A stretch of 64,000 nt of DNA from Bacteroidota bacterium (GCA_025963725.1 JAOQAE010000006.1:744001-808000), one strand, 5' to 3'. Positions 1 to 12,886 are shown, numbered from the stretch's first letter. Notes: a model not told the origin generated them from the letters alone. Numbers and translations: made by a program.

Positions 1-1433
1 TACTCGAATGCTTTTTTCTCATAAGGATCATCCAATAATGGGATGAACTCCTTCCTCAATTCAATGAACGCTTCCACTTCATCCTTCGGCGTGTAAATGT
101 GATGCATCTTCTTTCGGATGAAATTCAACACGATATTTTCAAGCTTGTACAGGCGCTTGCTTTTGTAAAGGAACCGGTAGGCCGATATGGCGTTGTACTC
201 CAGCAGCCGCGCATTCCCCAGCTCGTAATGGAGGATCAGGTTAAGGATGCGGACAGCGCTCTGGATGTCGTAGCGAAGCTCTTTCTGGTATTCGTTCAGC
301 AGCCTGTTGATAATACCGAGCGCTTTTGAATATTCACCCGTGCCGAAATAAGAATAAAATATATTATACAACAGCGTGATCTCTTCGATCACATTGATCT
401 TGTCATGGTATTTCTTCAGCCCCTCTAAAATGCGTTCACGCGTTTCTACGCTTTTGCTGAAATTGCCCGTATCGAGGTGCATCACCATCTCGAACATGTA
501 GGAGCTTACAAAGCGGTTCGCCTCGATGTTGACCGATCTCAGCTTTATGTTCCTCAGCTTCTCCAGTGTTTCACCAAAATCGGCGTAGCTATGCAGGTGG
601 ATCTGCGACAACAGCACATTGTTCAGCGCCGCAATGTACATCTTCGGTTTCTCCGCGATCTTCTGCGGGAACGATTCCAGCAGCTTCAGCTGTTCCTGCG
701 CAATTTCCAGGCAGGCCTCGTTATCTCCCTTGGCGTGATTGTAATTCAGGTGAATAAGGTAAAAATAGTTCTTTGAGTCGAAGCTTTTTGCCTGGTCGAA
801 CGACCGCAGCAGGGGATGTGCAATGATCTCCTCGAATTGCTTCAGCTCCTCTTCGGTGCGCGCTTCCTTTATTTTTTTATTGATCACCACGATCCTGTTG
901 TACAGGTTCCTGTACTCCGCAGTGTTCCTTTGCTTCTCAAGCAGCTCTATCTCCTGTTCCAGCGAGCTGCCCAGCGTCCTTTCAAATTTATCGATGTTCA
1001 GCGTTTCGATCTGCACCTTCTGCTCCAGGAGGTTCAGTTCAATAAGCTGCAGGATCTGCTCATTCGCTTTGGCAAGCGCCTTTGCTTTATCGAGCAGCTT
1101 CACACATTGCCTGAACAATCTTTTTTCATACAGGATGGTGATCTCTTCGATCATCTCTTTCAGCTCCGAATCCACCGTGCTTCCTATATAGTTCATTCGA
1201 AGGCTTTTCAGCACCTGCCCGTAAAGATAATTTTTCACGGCAGGGAGGCGGTTCAGGAAGTCTTCATTCTTCAATGCCTTTTTTATTTTTTCCTCATCGT
1301 ATTCTTCCAGCTTTTCAACCACATCGAACAGCTTCAGGTAATCCTTATCGCCTCCCTGTAAAGCAGAGAACATCTTGAAATATCGCTTTTCCGACTTCGA
1401 TAACGACCTGATCAGGCGTACTAATTCATCCAT
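1..1433 (-). CDS. Conserved Bacteroidetes helical (TPR-like) protein, 3' end missing
   Basis: An open frame on the minus strand runs from an ATG at 1433 to the window edge without a stop, so about 477 residues are seen and the C-terminus is missing. The N-terminus reads MDELVRLIRSLSKSEKRYFK, a start I associate with an unnamed protein family widespread in Bacteroidetes; that link is from memory. The rest is strongly helical, with repeated Leu/Lys/Glu-rich helix pairs that look TPR-like but match no clean 34-residue consensus by eye. There is no signal peptide or membrane segment, so it is probably cytoplasmic. It is divergent from the giant surface protein at 1637, with about 200 bases between the starts. 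Function unknown. Confidence 0.75.
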   Translation of the reverse strand, partial: MDELVRLIRSLSKSEKRYFKMFSALQGGDKDYLKLFDVVEKLEEYDEEKIKKALKNEDFLNRLPAVKNYLYGQVLKSLRMNYIGSTVDSELKEMIEEITILYEKRLFRQCVKLLDKAKALAKANEQILQLIELNLLEQKVQIETLNIDKFERTLGSSLEQEIELLEKQRNTAEYRNLYNRIVVINKKIKEARTEEELKQFEEIIAHPLLRSFDQAKSFDSKNYFYLIHLNYNHAKGDNEACLEIAQEQLKLLESFPQKIAEKPKMYIAALNNVLLSQIHLHSYADFGETLEKLRNIKLRSVNIEANRFVSSYMFEMVMHLDTGNFSKSVETRERILEGLKKYHDKINVIEEITLLYNIFYSYFGTGEYSKALGIINRLLNEYQKELRYDIQSAVRILNLILHYELGNARLLEYNAISAYRFLYKSKRLYKLENIVLNFIRKKMHHIYTPKDEVEAFIELRKEFIPLLDDPYEKKAFE

Positions 1434-1636
1434 AAGTTTCGGAATCCGGGCAATTAAGAATTAAAATAATTTATTGATTATCAATCATTTAATCACAACG
1501 CAATTATAAATTTCCGCTCCATGAAATCCGAAGCAGCTCAAAATTATGCTTTGTACCCTTACATAGGCATAGGATAAATTTACTTAATAAAAACGAGAAA
1601 TTCCATTAAAGCCCATCGACATAAATTTTAATACAA

Positions 1637-4600
1637 ATGAAAAACTTTACTCCCCGTTCTTCAGCAATTTTAATTTTCCTGGCCTGCTTCGGCTTTCTCT
1701 TTTACAGCAACGATGCATTCGCACAACCCGCCAATAACCTTTGTTCAGGGGCTATTCCGCTTACCGTGAATGGCGCCTGCACATCGGGCACCAATGTGGC
1801 CGCTACCACAACCCCGGCTACCGACGGCGCCATAGGATGCTGGGCAACTGCAGCAAGCAACACGGTTTGGTTCCAGTTCACAACTGCCGCAACACCGCAA
1901 ACGTACGTCATCTCCACCGACAACGGGGGCAGCACCGATACCGAGATGAAGCTCTTTACCAGCGCCTGCACCGGCACACTTGCACCTGCGCCTAACTGCA
2001 ACGAGGATGTAGGCGCTTCGGGAACAAACACACTCGCCGCGGTGATCGTTACATCCGCGCTTGCACCCAGCACCACTTATTATATCGAAATAGATGTTTA
2101 CGGCGGAACTACCGGCACCTTCTGCATTTCTGTAAGCACCCTTCCCGATGTTTGCGCGAATGCGATCACGCTTACCGCGGGGGCAGGGTGCGTGAACGGA
2201 AGCAATACAGGCGCAACCATTGCAGGCGATGGCGCCGGAGTGGGCGCAGCATCCTGCTGGACAGGCGCAAACGCATACAGCAATTCCGTGTTCTATAATT
2301 TCGTTGCCACCAACGACAGTATGACCGTTAGCTTCGGGAACGGCTCACTGCTTGCAAATGCCTACGGGCCTTATGCGGCGATATATTCCGGCTCCTGCGG
2401 AAGCCTCAGCCAGCTTCCTCCAACCTCCTGCGTGCAGGATGGCAACGATATAAATGTAACGGGCCTCACCGTGGGCAATACGTATTATGTAATGGTGGAT
2501 GGAAATGCGCTCAACACAGGATCCTATTGCATCAGCGTAAGCAGCACGCTTCCCGGAAATAATAACCTGGTGCCGCTGATCAACACCTCCGGCTGCGGAT
2601 TGAACTTTACGCAGGCAAGCGCACGCGTTACCAGCCGTTACACCGGACTTGCAGGCACAGGCTTGCCCTGCACGCTCAACATCACCGGGATCCCTGCCAC
2701 CTGCCGCGTGATCCAAAAGGCGTATCTGTTCTATGAAATGTCCTACACTTCAAATGCGCCGGTAACATCTCCCACAGTTTCCGTTACCAATCCGGCAGCT
2801 GCGCTCTTCAATTACAATGCAACGCTCGTGGGGCGGTCGCACCAGAAATGCTGGGGAGAAATGGGAACCGCCTCGTACCGCACCGATGTGACCACCGCCA
2901 TCACAGGGAACGGGAACTATATCATCAACACAGCCCTCACCGCGAATGAAATAGACGGAATGACGCTGCTCATCATTTACCGCGATGTGAATGCAACCTA
3001 CGAAGGCCATCTCCTGATCGATAACGGGATCATCACCATCAACAGCTTTGCCGCTGCAGTTGCCTCACACACCATTACGGGCGTAAATGCGTGTGCGGCA
3101 TCTGCCGGAACCAGCTTCCTCATCGCCGGGGATTTCCAGTTCGCAACACATACCAATACGATCACCGGCGCATCTACCGCGGTGCCTGTAGACAACTTCT
3201 GGAACTTCGACCAGGTAGCAACCAATTACACGCTCGGACAGCCAAGCATCTCCTATAGCACCACCAGCAATTATGTAGTAACTTCGGATTGCTTTTCACT
3301 GGTGGCAACGGGAGCGTATTATCAAACCACCACCTGCACCACCTGCAACCTTCCGCTTACTGTTTCGATCACTCCCACGCAGCCTACCTGCGGGCTGAAC
3401 AACGGCGCTGCAACAGCAAACCCTTCCACAGGGATCTATGCACCTTACACTTACGCATGGAGCCCGGGAGGCATGAGCACGCAAACCGTTACAGGACTTG
3501 CACCGGGAACCTACACCGTTACAGTTACCGATCCTTCCGGATGTAAAACTGCAACACAAACCGTAACGATCAATTCTTCATCTCCTGCAACAGCATCCAT
3601 TTCGCCTGCTTCGGCAAGCATCTGCAATGGCAGCAGCACAACGCTTACGGCATCGGGCGGCGGGCTTTACAGCTGGAGCTCGGGACAAAGCACCGCTGCT
3701 ATTACCGTAAGCCCTGCTGCAACTACTGGCTATACTGTAACTGTTACCGTTGGAACCTGCACCGCAACAGCAGCTGCAACAGTTACCGTTACACAGCCTG
3801 CCGTGGCCACGTTCAGCTACACGGGAACACCGTATTGCCAGAATGCCGCTAACCCCTCGCCCACATTCAGCGGAGGAGGCGTGGCAGGAACGTTCTCTTC
3901 AAGTGCCGGATTGGTGTTCGTAAGCACCGCAACCGGGCAGGTGAATCTTTCCGCAAGCACACCGGGAACATACACCGTTACAAATACAATTCCTGCTTCC
4001 GGCCCATGCCCTGCGGTTACCGCCACATCAACCATCACGATCACACCATTGCCGGTTGCAACCTTCAGCTATACGGGATCGCCGTACTGCAAGAATGCGG
4101 CTAATCCCTCGCCAACATTCAGCGGAGGCGGCGTTGCAGGCACCTTCTCCTCCACAGCAGGCTTAGTTTTTGTAAGCACGGCCACGGGACAGGTTAACCT
4201 TGCAGCAAGCACAGCCGGAACATACACTGTTACAAATACAATTGCTGCATCCGGCGGATGCCCTGCCGTTACCGCAACAGCAACAATCACCATCACGCCG
4301 CTTCCGGTTGCTACATTCAGCTACACAGCTTCACCGTATTGCCAGAGTGCTGCCAATCCTTCACCAACCTTCAGTGGGGGCGGTGTTGCAGGAACGTTCT
4401 CTTCCACTGCTGGATTGGTATTTGTAAGCACTTCAACAGGACAAGTGAATTTATCCGCAAGCACGCCGGGAACATACACTGTTACAAATACGATCGCACC
4501 TTCCGGCGGATGTCCTGCCACCACGGCAACAGCGGCCATCACCATTACGCCGCTGCCGGTTGCCACATTTAGCTACACCGCTTCACCGTATTGCCAGAAC

Positions 4601-7600
4601 GCCGCCAATCCTTCGCCAACATTCAGTGGTGGCGGAACAGCAGGTGTCTTCTCTTCAACGGCAGGACTGGTGTTTGTGAGCACTTCAACAGGACAGGTGA
4701 ATCTTTCGGCAAGCACAGTGGGAACATACACCGTTACAAATATGATCGCAGCATCGGGCGGATGCCCTGCTGTTACTGCAACGGCAACGATCACCATTAC
4801 ACCGTTGCCGGTGGCAGCATTCAGCTATGCCGCCTCGCCGTATTGCCAGAGCGCCGCCAATCCTTCACCGGCATTCAGTGGTGGCGGAACTGCAGGCACC
4901 TTCTCTTCAACGGCAGGATTGGTGTTTGTGAGCACTTCAACAGGACAGGTAAATCTTTCCGCAAGCACGCCCGGAACGTATACGGTTACAAACACAATTG
5001 CTGCTGCCAGCGGATGCCCTGCCGTTACTGCAACAACAACGATCACCATCACGCCGGCGCCCGTGGCAGCGTTCAGCTATACTGCGTCGCCTTATTGTCA
5101 GAACGCTGCCAATCCATCGCCGGCATTCAGCGGCGGCGGATCTGCCGGAACGTTTTCTTCCACCGCAGGGTTAGTGTTTGTAAGCACTTCCACCGGGCAG
5201 GTGAATTTATCCGCAAGCACGCCCGGAACATACACGGTAACAAATACGATCGCAGCATCGGGCGGATGTCCGGCTGCTACCGCAACAGCAAGCATCACAA
5301 TTACGCCGCTGCCTGTCGCCACCTTCAGCTATACCGGATCACCGTATTGCCAGAATGCGGCGAACCCTTCGCCAGCATTCAGCGGAGGCGGTGTTGCAGG
5401 AACTTTCAGCTCCACAGCAGGACTTAGCATCAATGCTTCAACAGGGCTCGTGAATCTGGCCGCCAGCACCCCGGGAACATATACCGTTACCAATACGATC
5501 CCTGCCGCAAGCGGTTGTCCGGCCGTTACTGCAACCGCAACGATCACCATCACGCCATTGCAGAATGCATCCTTCAATTATTCGTCGGGAACATACTGCC
5601 AGACAGGCGCTAACCCAACTCCAACAATCACCGGGGCAGCAGGCGGAACCTTCAGCTCATCGCCCGCAGGCCTTGTGTTTATAAGCACATCAACCGGGCA
5701 GATCAATTTATCCGCCAGCGCATTGAATACCTACACGATCACTTACACTACAGCGGGGCCATGCGCCAACTCGAGCACGGTGAACGTAACGATAAGCAAC
5801 GCGCCGTCGGCCAGCTTCAGCTATACAGGCTCGCCATACTGCCAGAACGGAACAAATCCGTTCCCAACGTTCAGCGGCGGAGGAACCGCAGGAACATTCT
5901 CTTCCACGGCCGGATTGGTGTTTGTAAATACAGGTACCGGCCAGGTTGACCTTGCCGCCAGCACAGCGGGAACATACACTGTTACCAATACCATTGCCGC
6001 TTCGGGCGGATGCGCCGCAGCAAGCGCAACAGCAAGCATCACCATCAATTCAGCACCTGCAGCCACTTTCAGCTATACGGCTTCCCCTTATTGCCAGAAT
6101 GCGGCCAACCCTTCGCCAACATTCAGCGGAGGCGGAACAGCCGGAACATTTTCATCGGCAGCCGGATTAAGCATTAACGCTGCTACAGGTGTGATCAACC
6201 TCGCGGCAAGCACACCCGGAACCTATACGGTTACCAATACAATCGCCGCTTCCGGCGCATGCCCTGCCGTTACCGCAACCGCAAGCATCACCATCACACC
6301 GTTGCCTGTTGCCACATTCACCTACACAGGCTCGCCGTATTGCCAGAACGCCGCGAATCCATCGCCAACTTTCAGCGGCGGCGGAACAGCAGGAACGTTC
6401 ACATCTTCTGCCGGACTTGTGATTAACGCAGCTACAGGTGCTGTGAACCTCGCAGCAAGCACCGCAGGAACATATACTGTTACCAACACGATCGCCGCTT
6501 CCGGCGGATGCCCTGCCGTTACTGCAACAGCGAGCATCACCATTACAACAGTGCCCGTTGCAGCCTTCAGCTATACGGCTTCACCGTATTGCCAGAATGC
6601 GGCGAACCCTTCACCAACATTCAGCGGAGGAGGAACAGCAGGAACATTTTCATCAACTGCCGGATTAGTGTTTGTAAGCACTTCCACCGGGCAGGTAAAC
6701 CTTTCTGCCAGCACACCGGGAACATACACGGTGACCAACACAATTGCTGCATCGGGCGGATGCCCTGCCACCAGCGCAACAGCAAGCATCACCATTACGC
6801 CGCTTCCGGCAGCAACATTCAGCTACGCCGCTTCTCCATATTGCCAAAGCGCTGCTAATCCATCGCCGGCATTCAGCGGGGGCGGCGTTGCTGGCACGTT
6901 CTCTTCCACGGCGGGATTGGTATTTGTAAGCTCAGGTACCGGGCAGGTGAATTTATCGGCAAGTACACCCGGAACCTATACCGTAACGAATACGGTCGCC
7001 GCATCAGGCGGATGCCCTGCCGTTACCGCAACTGCAACGATCACCATTACACCCGTACCTGTTGCAGCATTCAGCTATACGGCCTCTCCTTATTGCCAGG
7101 GTGCTGCCAACCCCTCACCAACATTCAGCGGAGGCGGGGTTGCGGGAACATTCTCTTCAACGGCAGGATTGGTATTTGTAAGCTCCTCAACCGGGCAGGT
7201 CAATTTATCGGCAAGCACACCCGGAACCTACACCGTAACAAATACGATCGCGGCTTCCGGCGGATGCCCCTCAACAGCAGCAACAGCGAGCATTACGATC
7301 AATGCTTCACCAACAGCAGCATTCAGCTATACAGCTTCACCGTATTGTCAGAATGCTGCTAACCCATCGCCAACATTCAGCGGCGGCGGTATTGCCGGAA
7401 CGTTCTCTTCCACGGCAGGACTTGTATTTGTAAGCACATCAACCGGGCAGGTGAATCTCTCTGCGAGCACACCGGGAACATACACGGTTACAAATACACT
7501 TCCCGCATCGGGCGGATGCCCTGCTATTACAGCAACAGCCGGCATCACCATTAATCCCGTTCAGAATGCTGCATTCAGCTACAGCGGATCCACGTTCTGC

Positions 7601-10600
7601 TCCTCGGGAACCAACCCTGTACCTTCCATCACAGGTACGGCAGGCGGGACCTTCAGCGCTTCACCGGCAGGACTGGGGTTTGTAAGCACATCCACAGGTG
7701 AGATCAATTTAGCATCCAGTGCCCTCAACACCTACACCATCACTTACACCACCCCGGGGCCTTGTGCAAGCAGCGCAACCGCAACCATCAGCATTTCCAA
7801 TGCCCCGGTGGCCACTTTCTCTTATTCAGGATCTCCGTATTGCCAGAATGGAACAGATCCATCACCTGCATTCAGCGGAGGAGGAACGGCAGGTACATTT
7901 ACATCTGCCGCCGGACTCAGCATTAACGCAGCTAACGGAACAGTGAACCTTGCCGCAAGCACGCCCGGAACATACACCGTTACCAATACGATCCCTGCAT
8001 CCGGCGGATGCGCTGCCGCAACAGCAACGGCAAGCATTACCATCAACCCGGTACAGAGCGCTGCATTCAGCTATTCATCGCCAACCTTCTGCCAAACCGG
8101 TGCTAACCCAACACCAACGATCACCGGCGCTGCCGGCGGAACATTCAGCTCAGCGCCCGCAGGATTGGTATTTGTAAGCACAGCAAGCGGTGAGATCAAC
8201 CTCGCTGCAAGCGGACTGAACACCTACACCATTACATACACCACTCCGGGCCCCTGCCCAAGCAGCGCCACGGCATCGGTTACCGTAAGCAACCCGACCC
8301 TTGCCACCATTAACTACAATGGCCCGTATTGCCAAGATGCCGCCGATCCATCACCGAACTTTGCGGCAGGGGCGAGCGCCGGGGCATTTACCGCTTCGCC
8401 GGCAGGACTGGTGTTTGTAAGTACATCAACCGGGCAGGTTGACCTTTCCGCCAGCACAGCCGGCACTTATACGGTTACCAATACAATTGCGGCTTCCGGC
8501 GGATGCCCCGCATCCACCGATACTGCCTCAGTCACCATCACCGCGCCCGCCGTTGCAAGCTTCAGCTACGCAGGCTCGCCGTATTGCCAGAGCGCAGCCA
8601 ACCCTTCACCTGCATTCAGCGGAGGCGGCATTGCAGGAACATTCACGCCATCTTCACCATCCCTGGTGTTTGTGAGCCCCTCAACCGGGCAGATCGATCT
8701 TGCAGCAAGCACGCCGGGAACATACACTGTTACCAATACAATTCCCGCATCCGGCGGATGTCCTGCAGTAACCGCTACTGCTAACGTCACCATCACCGCT
8801 CCGCAAACAGCGGGCTTCAGCTACACCGGATCACCATACTGCCAGAATGCGTCCAATCCCTTACCAACCTTCACCGGCAGCTCTGTAGCGGGTACATTCA
8901 GCGCGCCGGCCGGACTGGTATTTACAAGCACTGCCACGGGCGAAGTAAACCTTGCGGCAAGCACAGCCGGCACATACACTGTTACCAATACAATCCCCGC
9001 ATCGGGCGGATGCCCTGCTGTGGCCGCCACATCAACCATCACCATCAATCCTGCGCAGACTGCGGCATTCAGCTACAGCGGCTCCACCTTCTGCGTTTCC
9101 GGAACCAATCCAACACCAACGATCACAGGCACTACAGGAGGGACATTCACTTCTTCGCCTGCCGGGTTATCGTTTGTGAGCACAGCCACAGGCGAGATCA
9201 ACCTTGCGTCCACAGCGCTGAACACGTATACCATCACTTATACCACAGCCGGCCCCTGCGCCGCTGCCAGCTCGGTGTCGGTCACCGTGACCAATGCGCC
9301 TAATGCAACATTCAGCTACGCAGCATCTCCTTATTGCCAGTCGGCAGCCGATCCTGCACCTGTATTTGGCGCAGGAGCAAGCGGTGGTGTATTCAGCTCC
9401 ACGGCAGGCTTAATGATCAATGCAGGCACAGGCATCGTCGATCTTTCGGCAAGCACGCCGGGAACATACACGGTAACCAATACCATTGCTGCTTCGGGCG
9501 GATGTGCTGCCGCAAGCGCAACGGCAAGCATTACGATCAGCCCTTCACAAAATGCAGGATTCAGCTATTCCTCGGCTACGTTCTGCTCTTCGGGCGCCAA
9601 CCCATCGCCAACCATTACGGGCGTTGCGGGAGGCTCCTTCACTTCATCGCCTGCCGGGTTATCGTTTGTGAGCACAGCCACGGGCCAGATCAACCTTGCC
9701 GGAAGCGCACTGAACACCTACACGATCACCTATACCACACCGGGGCCATGCGCCGATTCAAGCGCAGTGAGCATCACCATTACAAATGCCCCTGTGGCTA
9801 CATTCAGCTACACAGGCACTCCGTACTGCGCCGGCGGCACCAATCCGCTGCCAACATTCAGCGGCGGAGGAACGGCAGGAATATTCTCCTCTACAGCCGG
9901 ACTGGTATTTGTGAACACATCAACGGGTGAGGTAGACCTCACGGCAAGCACACCGGGAACTTACACGGTTACCAATACAATTGCGGCATCAGGCGGATGT
10001 GCTGCCGCCACTGCAACTGCGGGCATCACCATCAACCCCTTGCAGAATGCGGCATTCAGCTACAGCGGCTCTACCTTCTGCTCTTCAGGAACCAATCCCG
10101 TAGCAACAATAACCGGCGCTCCGGGAGGAACTTTCAGCGCAGCGCCGGCGGGCCTCGTGTTTGTAAGCACTGCAACAGGCGAGATCAACCTCGCGGGAAG
10201 CGCGCTGAATACCTACACGGTAACCTATACAACACCGGGCCCATGCGCAAACACTTCGACGGCAAGCGTGACCATCACCACTTCACCGGCAGCAACCTTT
10301 AGCTATACGGCTTCACCGTATTGCCAGGGCGGCACCAACCCTTCGCCAACCTATAGCGGCGGAGGCAGCGCAGGCACATTCACCGCAAGCCCTGCAGGGC
10401 TAAGCATCAACGCTTCCAGCGGACTTGTTGACCTTGCAGCAAGCACGCCGGGAACCTACACCGTTACAAATACGATCGCTGCATCCGGCGGTTGTCCGGC
10501 AGCTTCGGCCACAGCCGGCATTACGATAAATGCACCGCAGGCAGCCACCTTCAGCTATACCGCTTCACCGTATTGCCAAAGCGGAACCAATCCTTCGCCA

Positions 10601-11773
10601 ACGTTCAGCGGCGGCGGCGTTGCAGGAACATTTACTGCAAGCCCTTCCGGCTTAAGCATCAATGCTTCCAGCGGACTGGTAAACCTCGCTTCGAGCACGG
10701 CGGGAACATACACTGTTACCAATACGATCGCGGCAACCGGCGGATGCCCTGCAGTTACTGCAATAGCAAGCATCACGATCAATCCTTTGCAAAATGCGGC
10801 ATTCAGTTATTCCGCGGCATCCTTCTGCCAGTCGTCGGCTAATCCAACGCCAACTATCACAGGTGTTGCAGGCGGAACATTCACTGCCTCGCCTTCAGGG
10901 TTGAGCATCAATGCAGGCACGGGAAGCATTGCCCTGAGCAGCAGCACGGTGAACACATATACCATCACCTACACCACGCCGGGCCCATGCGCCAGCTCAA
11001 GCACCGCCACAGTAGCGGTCACCACTGCGCCTGTTGCAGCAGCTACCGCAACGGCATCTGTATGTGCGGGGCAAACAGTCAGTTTTACATCTTCGGGCGG
11101 CGGCACCTACAGCTGGACAGGCCCGGGATTTAGCTCTGCGTCACAAAACCCGGTTATCAGCCCCGCGGATGTTTCCAACAGCGGAACTTACACGGTAACG
11201 GTAAACAGCGGCGGATGCTCTGATACCGCACAGGTAAGTGTTATCGTAAATCCATTGCCGGCAACCAATGCAGGTCCCGATGTAACCATCACACAAGGCG
11301 CAGGAACCAACCTTGCCGCATCGGGAGGCAGCTCCTACACCTGGACGCCGGCTGCAACACTCAGCTGCAGCAATTGTCCGGCCCCGGTGGCTACACCTTC
11401 AGTAACAACTACCTACTGTGTTACAACCAGCAGCGGCGGCTGTTCCGATAATGATTGCGTAACGGTTACAGTGGAGATCCCATGCAACACAAATAAGGAG
11501 CTCGGTGTGCCGAATGCTTTCTCTCCTAACAACGACGGCAACAACGATCTCTTCTGCCTGCAGGGCTGGAGCGCATGCATGAATGAGTTCAGCATCCTTA
11601 TCTACGACCGCTGGGGCGAAAAAGTGTACGAAGGCGGAGAGGCGGATTTCTGCTGGGACGGAACATTCAGGGGCAAAATACTTGATCCCGCCGTGTTCGT
11701 ATACTTCATCAAGGCAACTTACACTACCGGTGAAAAAGTAGTGAAGAAAGGAAACATTTCGATCATCCGTTAA
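1637..11773 (+). CDS. Giant repetitive T9SS type B cargo, SprB-like surface protein
   Basis: This 3378-residue protein is predicted to be secreted and anchored at the cell surface. It opens with a signal peptide ending near residue 29 (AFAQ). Two Cys-containing beta domains resembling pre-peptidase C-terminal modules follow (about 30-170 and 170-300), then a region of about 260 residues I cannot name. Next come one SprB repeat (about 575-645, with the PYTYAW and [13 protein letters not shown] motifs), an Ig-like segment and 29 tandem units (residues 723-3132). Two more Ig-like segments and a T9SS type B (gliding-motility-type) sorting domain end it; the latter shows [14 protein letters not shown] and [11 protein letters not shown]. 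The start is ATG 1637. The next gene encodes a PorP/SprF-family protein, the partner usually found beside type B cargo. By analogy with SprB of Flavobacterium johnsoniae, adhesion or gliding is likely, but this is inferred. Confidence 0.9.
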   Translation: MKNFTPRSSAILIFLACFGFLFYSNDAFAQPANNLCSGAIPLTVNGACTSGTNVAATTTPATDGAIGCWATAASNTVWFQFTTAATPQTYVISTDNGGSTDTEMKLFTSACTGTLAPAPNCNEDVGASGTNTLAAVIVTSALAPSTTYYIEIDVYGGTTGTFCISVSTLPDVCANAITLTAGAGCVNGSNTGATIAGDGAGVGAASCWTGANAYSNSVFYNFVATNDSMTVSFGNGSLLANAYGPYAAIYSGSCGSLSQLPPTSCVQDGNDINVTGLTVGNTYYVMVDGNALNTGSYCISVSSTLPGNNNLVPLINTSGCGLNFTQASARVTSRYTGLAGTGLPCTLNITGIPATCRVIQKAYLFYEMSYTSNAPVTSPTVSVTNPAAALFNYNATLVGRSHQKCWGEMGTASYRTDVTTAITGNGNYIINTALTANEIDGMTLLIIYRDVNATYEGHLLIDNGIITINSFAAAVASHTITGVNACAASAGTSFLIAGDFQFATHTNTITGASTAVPVDNFWNFDQVATNYTLGQPSISYSTTSNYVVTSDCFSLVATGAYYQTTTCTTCNLPLTVSITPTQPTCGLNNGAATANPSTGIYAPYTYAWSPGGMSTQTVTGLAPGTYTVTVTDPSGCKTATQTVTINSSSPATASISPASASICNGSSTTLTASGGGLYSWSSGQSTAAITVSPAATTGYTVTVTVGTCTATAAATVTVTQPAVATFSYTGTPYCQNAANPSPTFSGGGVAGTFSSSAGLVFVSTATGQVNLSASTPGTYTVTNTIPASGPCPAVTATSTITITPLPVATFSYTGSPYCKNAANPSPTFSGGGVAGTFSSTAGLVFVSTATGQVNLAASTAGTYTVTNTIAASGGCPAVTATATITITPLPVATFSYTASPYCQSAANPSPTFSGGGVAGTFSSTAGLVFVSTSTGQVNLSASTPGTYTVTNTIAPSGGCPATTATAAITITPLPVATFSYTASPYCQNAANPSPTFSGGGTAGVFSSTAGLVFVSTSTGQVNLSASTVGTYTVTNMIAASGGCPAVTATATITITPLPVAAFSYAASPYCQSAANPSPAFSGGGTAGTFSSTAGLVFVSTSTGQVNLSASTPGTYTVTNTIAAASGCPAVTATTTITITPAPVAAFSYTASPYCQNAANPSPAFSGGGSAGTFSSTAGLVFVSTSTGQVNLSASTPGTYTVTNTIAASGGCPAATATASITITPLPVATFSYTGSPYCQNAANPSPAFSGGGVAGTFSSTAGLSINASTGLVNLAASTPGTYTVTNTIPAASGCPAVTATATITITPLQNASFNYSSGTYCQTGANPTPTITGAAGGTFSSSPAGLVFISTSTGQINLSASALNTYTITYTTAGPCANSSTVNVTISNAPSASFSYTGSPYCQNGTNPFPTFSGGGTAGTFSSTAGLVFVNTGTGQVDLAASTAGTYTVTNTIAASGGCAAASATASITINSAPAATFSYTASPYCQNAANPSPTFSGGGTAGTFSSAAGLSINAATGVINLAASTPGTYTVTNTIAASGACPAVTATASITITPLPVATFTYTGSPYCQNAANPSPTFSGGGTAGTFTSSAGLVINAATGAVNLAASTAGTYTVTNTIAASGGCPAVTATASITITTVPVAAFSYTASPYCQNAANPSPTFSGGGTAGTFSSTAGLVFVSTSTGQVNLSASTPGTYTVTNTIAASGGCPATSATASITITPLPAATFSYAASPYCQSAANPSPAFSGGGVAGTFSSTAGLVFVSSGTGQVNLSASTPGTYTVTNTVAASGGCPAVTATATITITPVPVAAFSYTASPYCQGAANPSPTFSGGGVAGTFSSTAGLVFVSSSTGQVNLSASTPGTYTVTNTIAASGGCPSTAATASITINASPTAAFSYTASPYCQNAANPSPTFSGGGIAGTFSSTAGLVFVSTSTGQVNLSASTPGTYTVTNTLPASGGCPAITATAGITINPVQNAAFSYSGSTFCSSGTNPVPSITGTAGGTFSASPAGLGFVSTSTGEINLASSALNTYTITYTTPGPCASSATATISISNAPVATFSYSGSPYCQNGTDPSPAFSGGGTAGTFTSAAGLSINAANGTVNLAASTPGTYTVTNTIPASGGCAAATATASITINPVQSAAFSYSSPTFCQTGANPTPTITGAAGGTFSSAPAGLVFVSTASGEINLAASGLNTYTITYTTPGPCPSSATASVTVSNPTLATINYNGPYCQDAADPSPNFAAGASAGAFTASPAGLVFVSTSTGQVDLSASTAGTYTVTNTIAASGGCPASTDTASVTITAPAVASFSYAGSPYCQSAANPSPAFSGGGIAGTFTPSSPSLVFVSPSTGQIDLAASTPGTYTVTNTIPASGGCPAVTATANVTITAPQTAGFSYTGSPYCQNASNPLPTFTGSSVAGTFSAPAGLVFTSTATGEVNLAASTAGTYTVTNTIPASGGCPAVAATSTITINPAQTAAFSYSGSTFCVSGTNPTPTITGTTGGTFTSSPAGLSFVSTATGEINLASTALNTYTITYTTAGPCAAASSVSVTVTNAPNATFSYAASPYCQSAADPAPVFGAGASGGVFSSTAGLMINAGTGIVDLSASTPGTYTVTNTIAASGGCAAASATASITISPSQNAGFSYSSATFCSSGANPSPTITGVAGGSFTSSPAGLSFVSTATGQINLAGSALNTYTITYTTPGPCADSSAVSITITNAPVATFSYTGTPYCAGGTNPLPTFSGGGTAGIFSSTAGLVFVNTSTGEVDLTASTPGTYTVTNTIAASGGCAAATATAGITINPLQNAAFSYSGSTFCSSGTNPVATITGAPGGTFSAAPAGLVFVSTATGEINLAGSALNTYTVTYTTPGPCANTSTASVTITTSPAATFSYTASPYCQGGTNPSPTYSGGGSAGTFTASPAGLSINASSGLVDLAASTPGTYTVTNTIAASGGCPAASATAGITINAPQAATFSYTASPYCQSGTNPSPTFSGGGVAGTFTASPSGLSINASSGLVNLASSTAGTYTVTNTIAATGGCPAVTAIASITINPLQNAAFSYSAASFCQSSANPTPTITGVAGGTFTASPSGLSINAGTGSIALSSSTVNTYTITYTTPGPCASSSTATVAVTTAPVAAATATASVCAGQTVSFTSSGGGTYSWTGPGFSSASQNPVISPADVSNSGTYTVTVNSGGCSDTAQVSVIVNPLPATNAGPDVTITQGAGTNLAASGGSSYTWTPAATLSCSNCPAPVATPSVTTTYCVTTSSGGCSDNDCVTVTVEIPCNTNKELGVPNAFSPNNDGNNDLFCLQGWSACMNEFSILIYDRWGEKVYEGGEADFCWDGTFRGKILDPAVFVYFIKATYTTGEKVVKKGNISIIR
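3803..11032 (+). repeat. 29-unit tandem coding repeat array (about 252-bp period, two unit types)
   Basis: Inside the giant surface protein, 29 units follow one another without interruption. I count 22 type A units of about 84 residues, with the [12 protein letters not shown] and [16 protein letters not shown] motifs. Seven type B units of about 81 residues have [13 protein letters not shown] instead. The order is 7A-B-7A-B-A-B-3A-B-A-B-A-B-2A-B. Each unit carries two cysteines, one after the first aromatic residue and one near residue 68, which could form a disulfide. Adjacent type A units in the first half look most alike in the DNA, at an exact 252-bp spacing. This suggests recent amplification or gene conversion. 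Confidence 0.95.
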
Positions 11774-11809
11774 GACATACCTATTGAAAAAAATTATAAA
11801 TCGAACACA

Positions 11810-12886
11810 ATGAAAAAAGCACTTTTACTCCCGGCCTTGCTGATTTCCGGATCCGCGCTGTACGCACAGGATCTGCATTTCTCCCAGTACCAACAAACGC
11901 CTTCCCTGCTGAACCCGGCTCTTACCGGCGCATCCACGGTAGTCCGCGCATCGGTGATCTACAAGGACCAATGGAGAAGCGTTACCGTTCCCTACAAAAC
12001 GTATGGCGCTTCCTTTGAAATGAAATTCAAGGCAAGCAACTGGGAAAAGGCGGATAAGTTCAAAACCAAAACGTATAAAAAATCATTCAGCAGGATGGCC
12101 GGCGGACTTTCATTTTACCGCGATCGCGCCGGAGACGGGAACATGGGCTCCACGCAGGCCAACCTCACGCTCGCCACCTTTGTGCCTGTAACCACGTACA
12201 GCTCGCTGTCACTTGGATTGCAGGCGAGCGTTGTGCAGCAAAGCGTGGACGTTTCAAAGCTAATCTTCCCGAACCAGTACGGAGCAACAGGATACGACCC
12301 TAACATCACTTCCGGTGAAAGCTACAATGCGCAGAATTTTATCTATCCTGATTTTGCAGGCGGCATTAACTGGAGCTACGGATACAATGCACGCTCCATC
12401 GGCGCTAACAATGAAAAGCGCGCTAACATAGGCATTGCAGCCTATCACCTCAACTCGCCGAAACAATTGTATCTCGACGGATCCTTCGAACGCCTGAGCC
12501 CGAAATACATCTTTCATACAGACATGCTCTTCGGGCTACGGAACACCAACGTTGCGCTGGTCCCGAGCTTCATGATGGAATTACAGGGGGCTTCCATGGA
12601 AATGATCGAAGGGTTCATGGTGAAATATTATTTTAAGGAAGATTCAAAATACACAGGCATCATCAAGCGCTCCGGGCTTGGATTCGGTATTGCATACAGG
12701 AACACGGATGCTGTTATCTTTTCGCTGCTGCTGGAGTATGAGAACTATGCCGTGGGCGTAAGCTACGACCTCAACACTTCCAGGCTGGCCGGTGCAACCA
12801 CGGGCCGCGGCGGGCCGGAGATCTTCGTACGCTTCGTAACGCCAAACCCTTTCCTCTACCAGAAATCGAGAGCGAGGTTTAATTAA
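11810..12886 (+). CDS. PorP/SprF family type IX secretion outer-membrane protein
   Basis: The 358-residue protein has a signal peptide (cleavage after ALYAQ, about residue 20) followed directly by DLHFSQYQQTPSLLNPALTG. That start is typical of the PorP/SprF family, which has the form HFSQY-(x)n-NPAxTG. The remainder is rich in beta strands (many alternating aromatic and glycine residues), fitting an outer-membrane beta-barrel. SprF is needed for secretion of the adhesin SprB, and PorP/SprF genes usually sit beside genes for type B sorting-domain cargo. Here the giant repeat protein ends only 36 bases upstream, so the two are probably co-transcribed and this protein probably handles that cargo. 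Which named subgroup it belongs to cannot be told from sequence alone. Confidence 0.9.
   Translation: MKKALLLPALLISGSALYAQDLHFSQYQQTPSLLNPALTGASTVVRASVIYKDQWRSVTVPYKTYGASFEMKFKASNWEKADKFKTKTYKKSFSRMAGGLSFYRDRAGDGNMGSTQANLTLATFVPVTTYSSLSLGLQASVVQQSVDVSKLIFPNQYGATGYDPNITSGESYNAQNFIYPDFAGGINWSYGYNARSIGANNEKRANIGIAAYHLNSPKQLYLDGSFERLSPKYIFHTDMLFGLRNTNVALVPSFMMELQGASMEMIEGFMVKYYFKEDSKYTGIIKRSGLGFGIAYRNTDAVIFSLLLEYENYAVGVSYDLNTSRLAGATTGRGGPEIFVRFVTPNPFLYQKSRARFN

Noticed and set aside
3817-10782. Many 60-90-residue open frames on both strands within the repeat array, spaced 252 bases apart
   Set aside because: They repeat with exactly the unit period because the coding repeat lacks stops in other frames. 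None has a signal, start context or family match.
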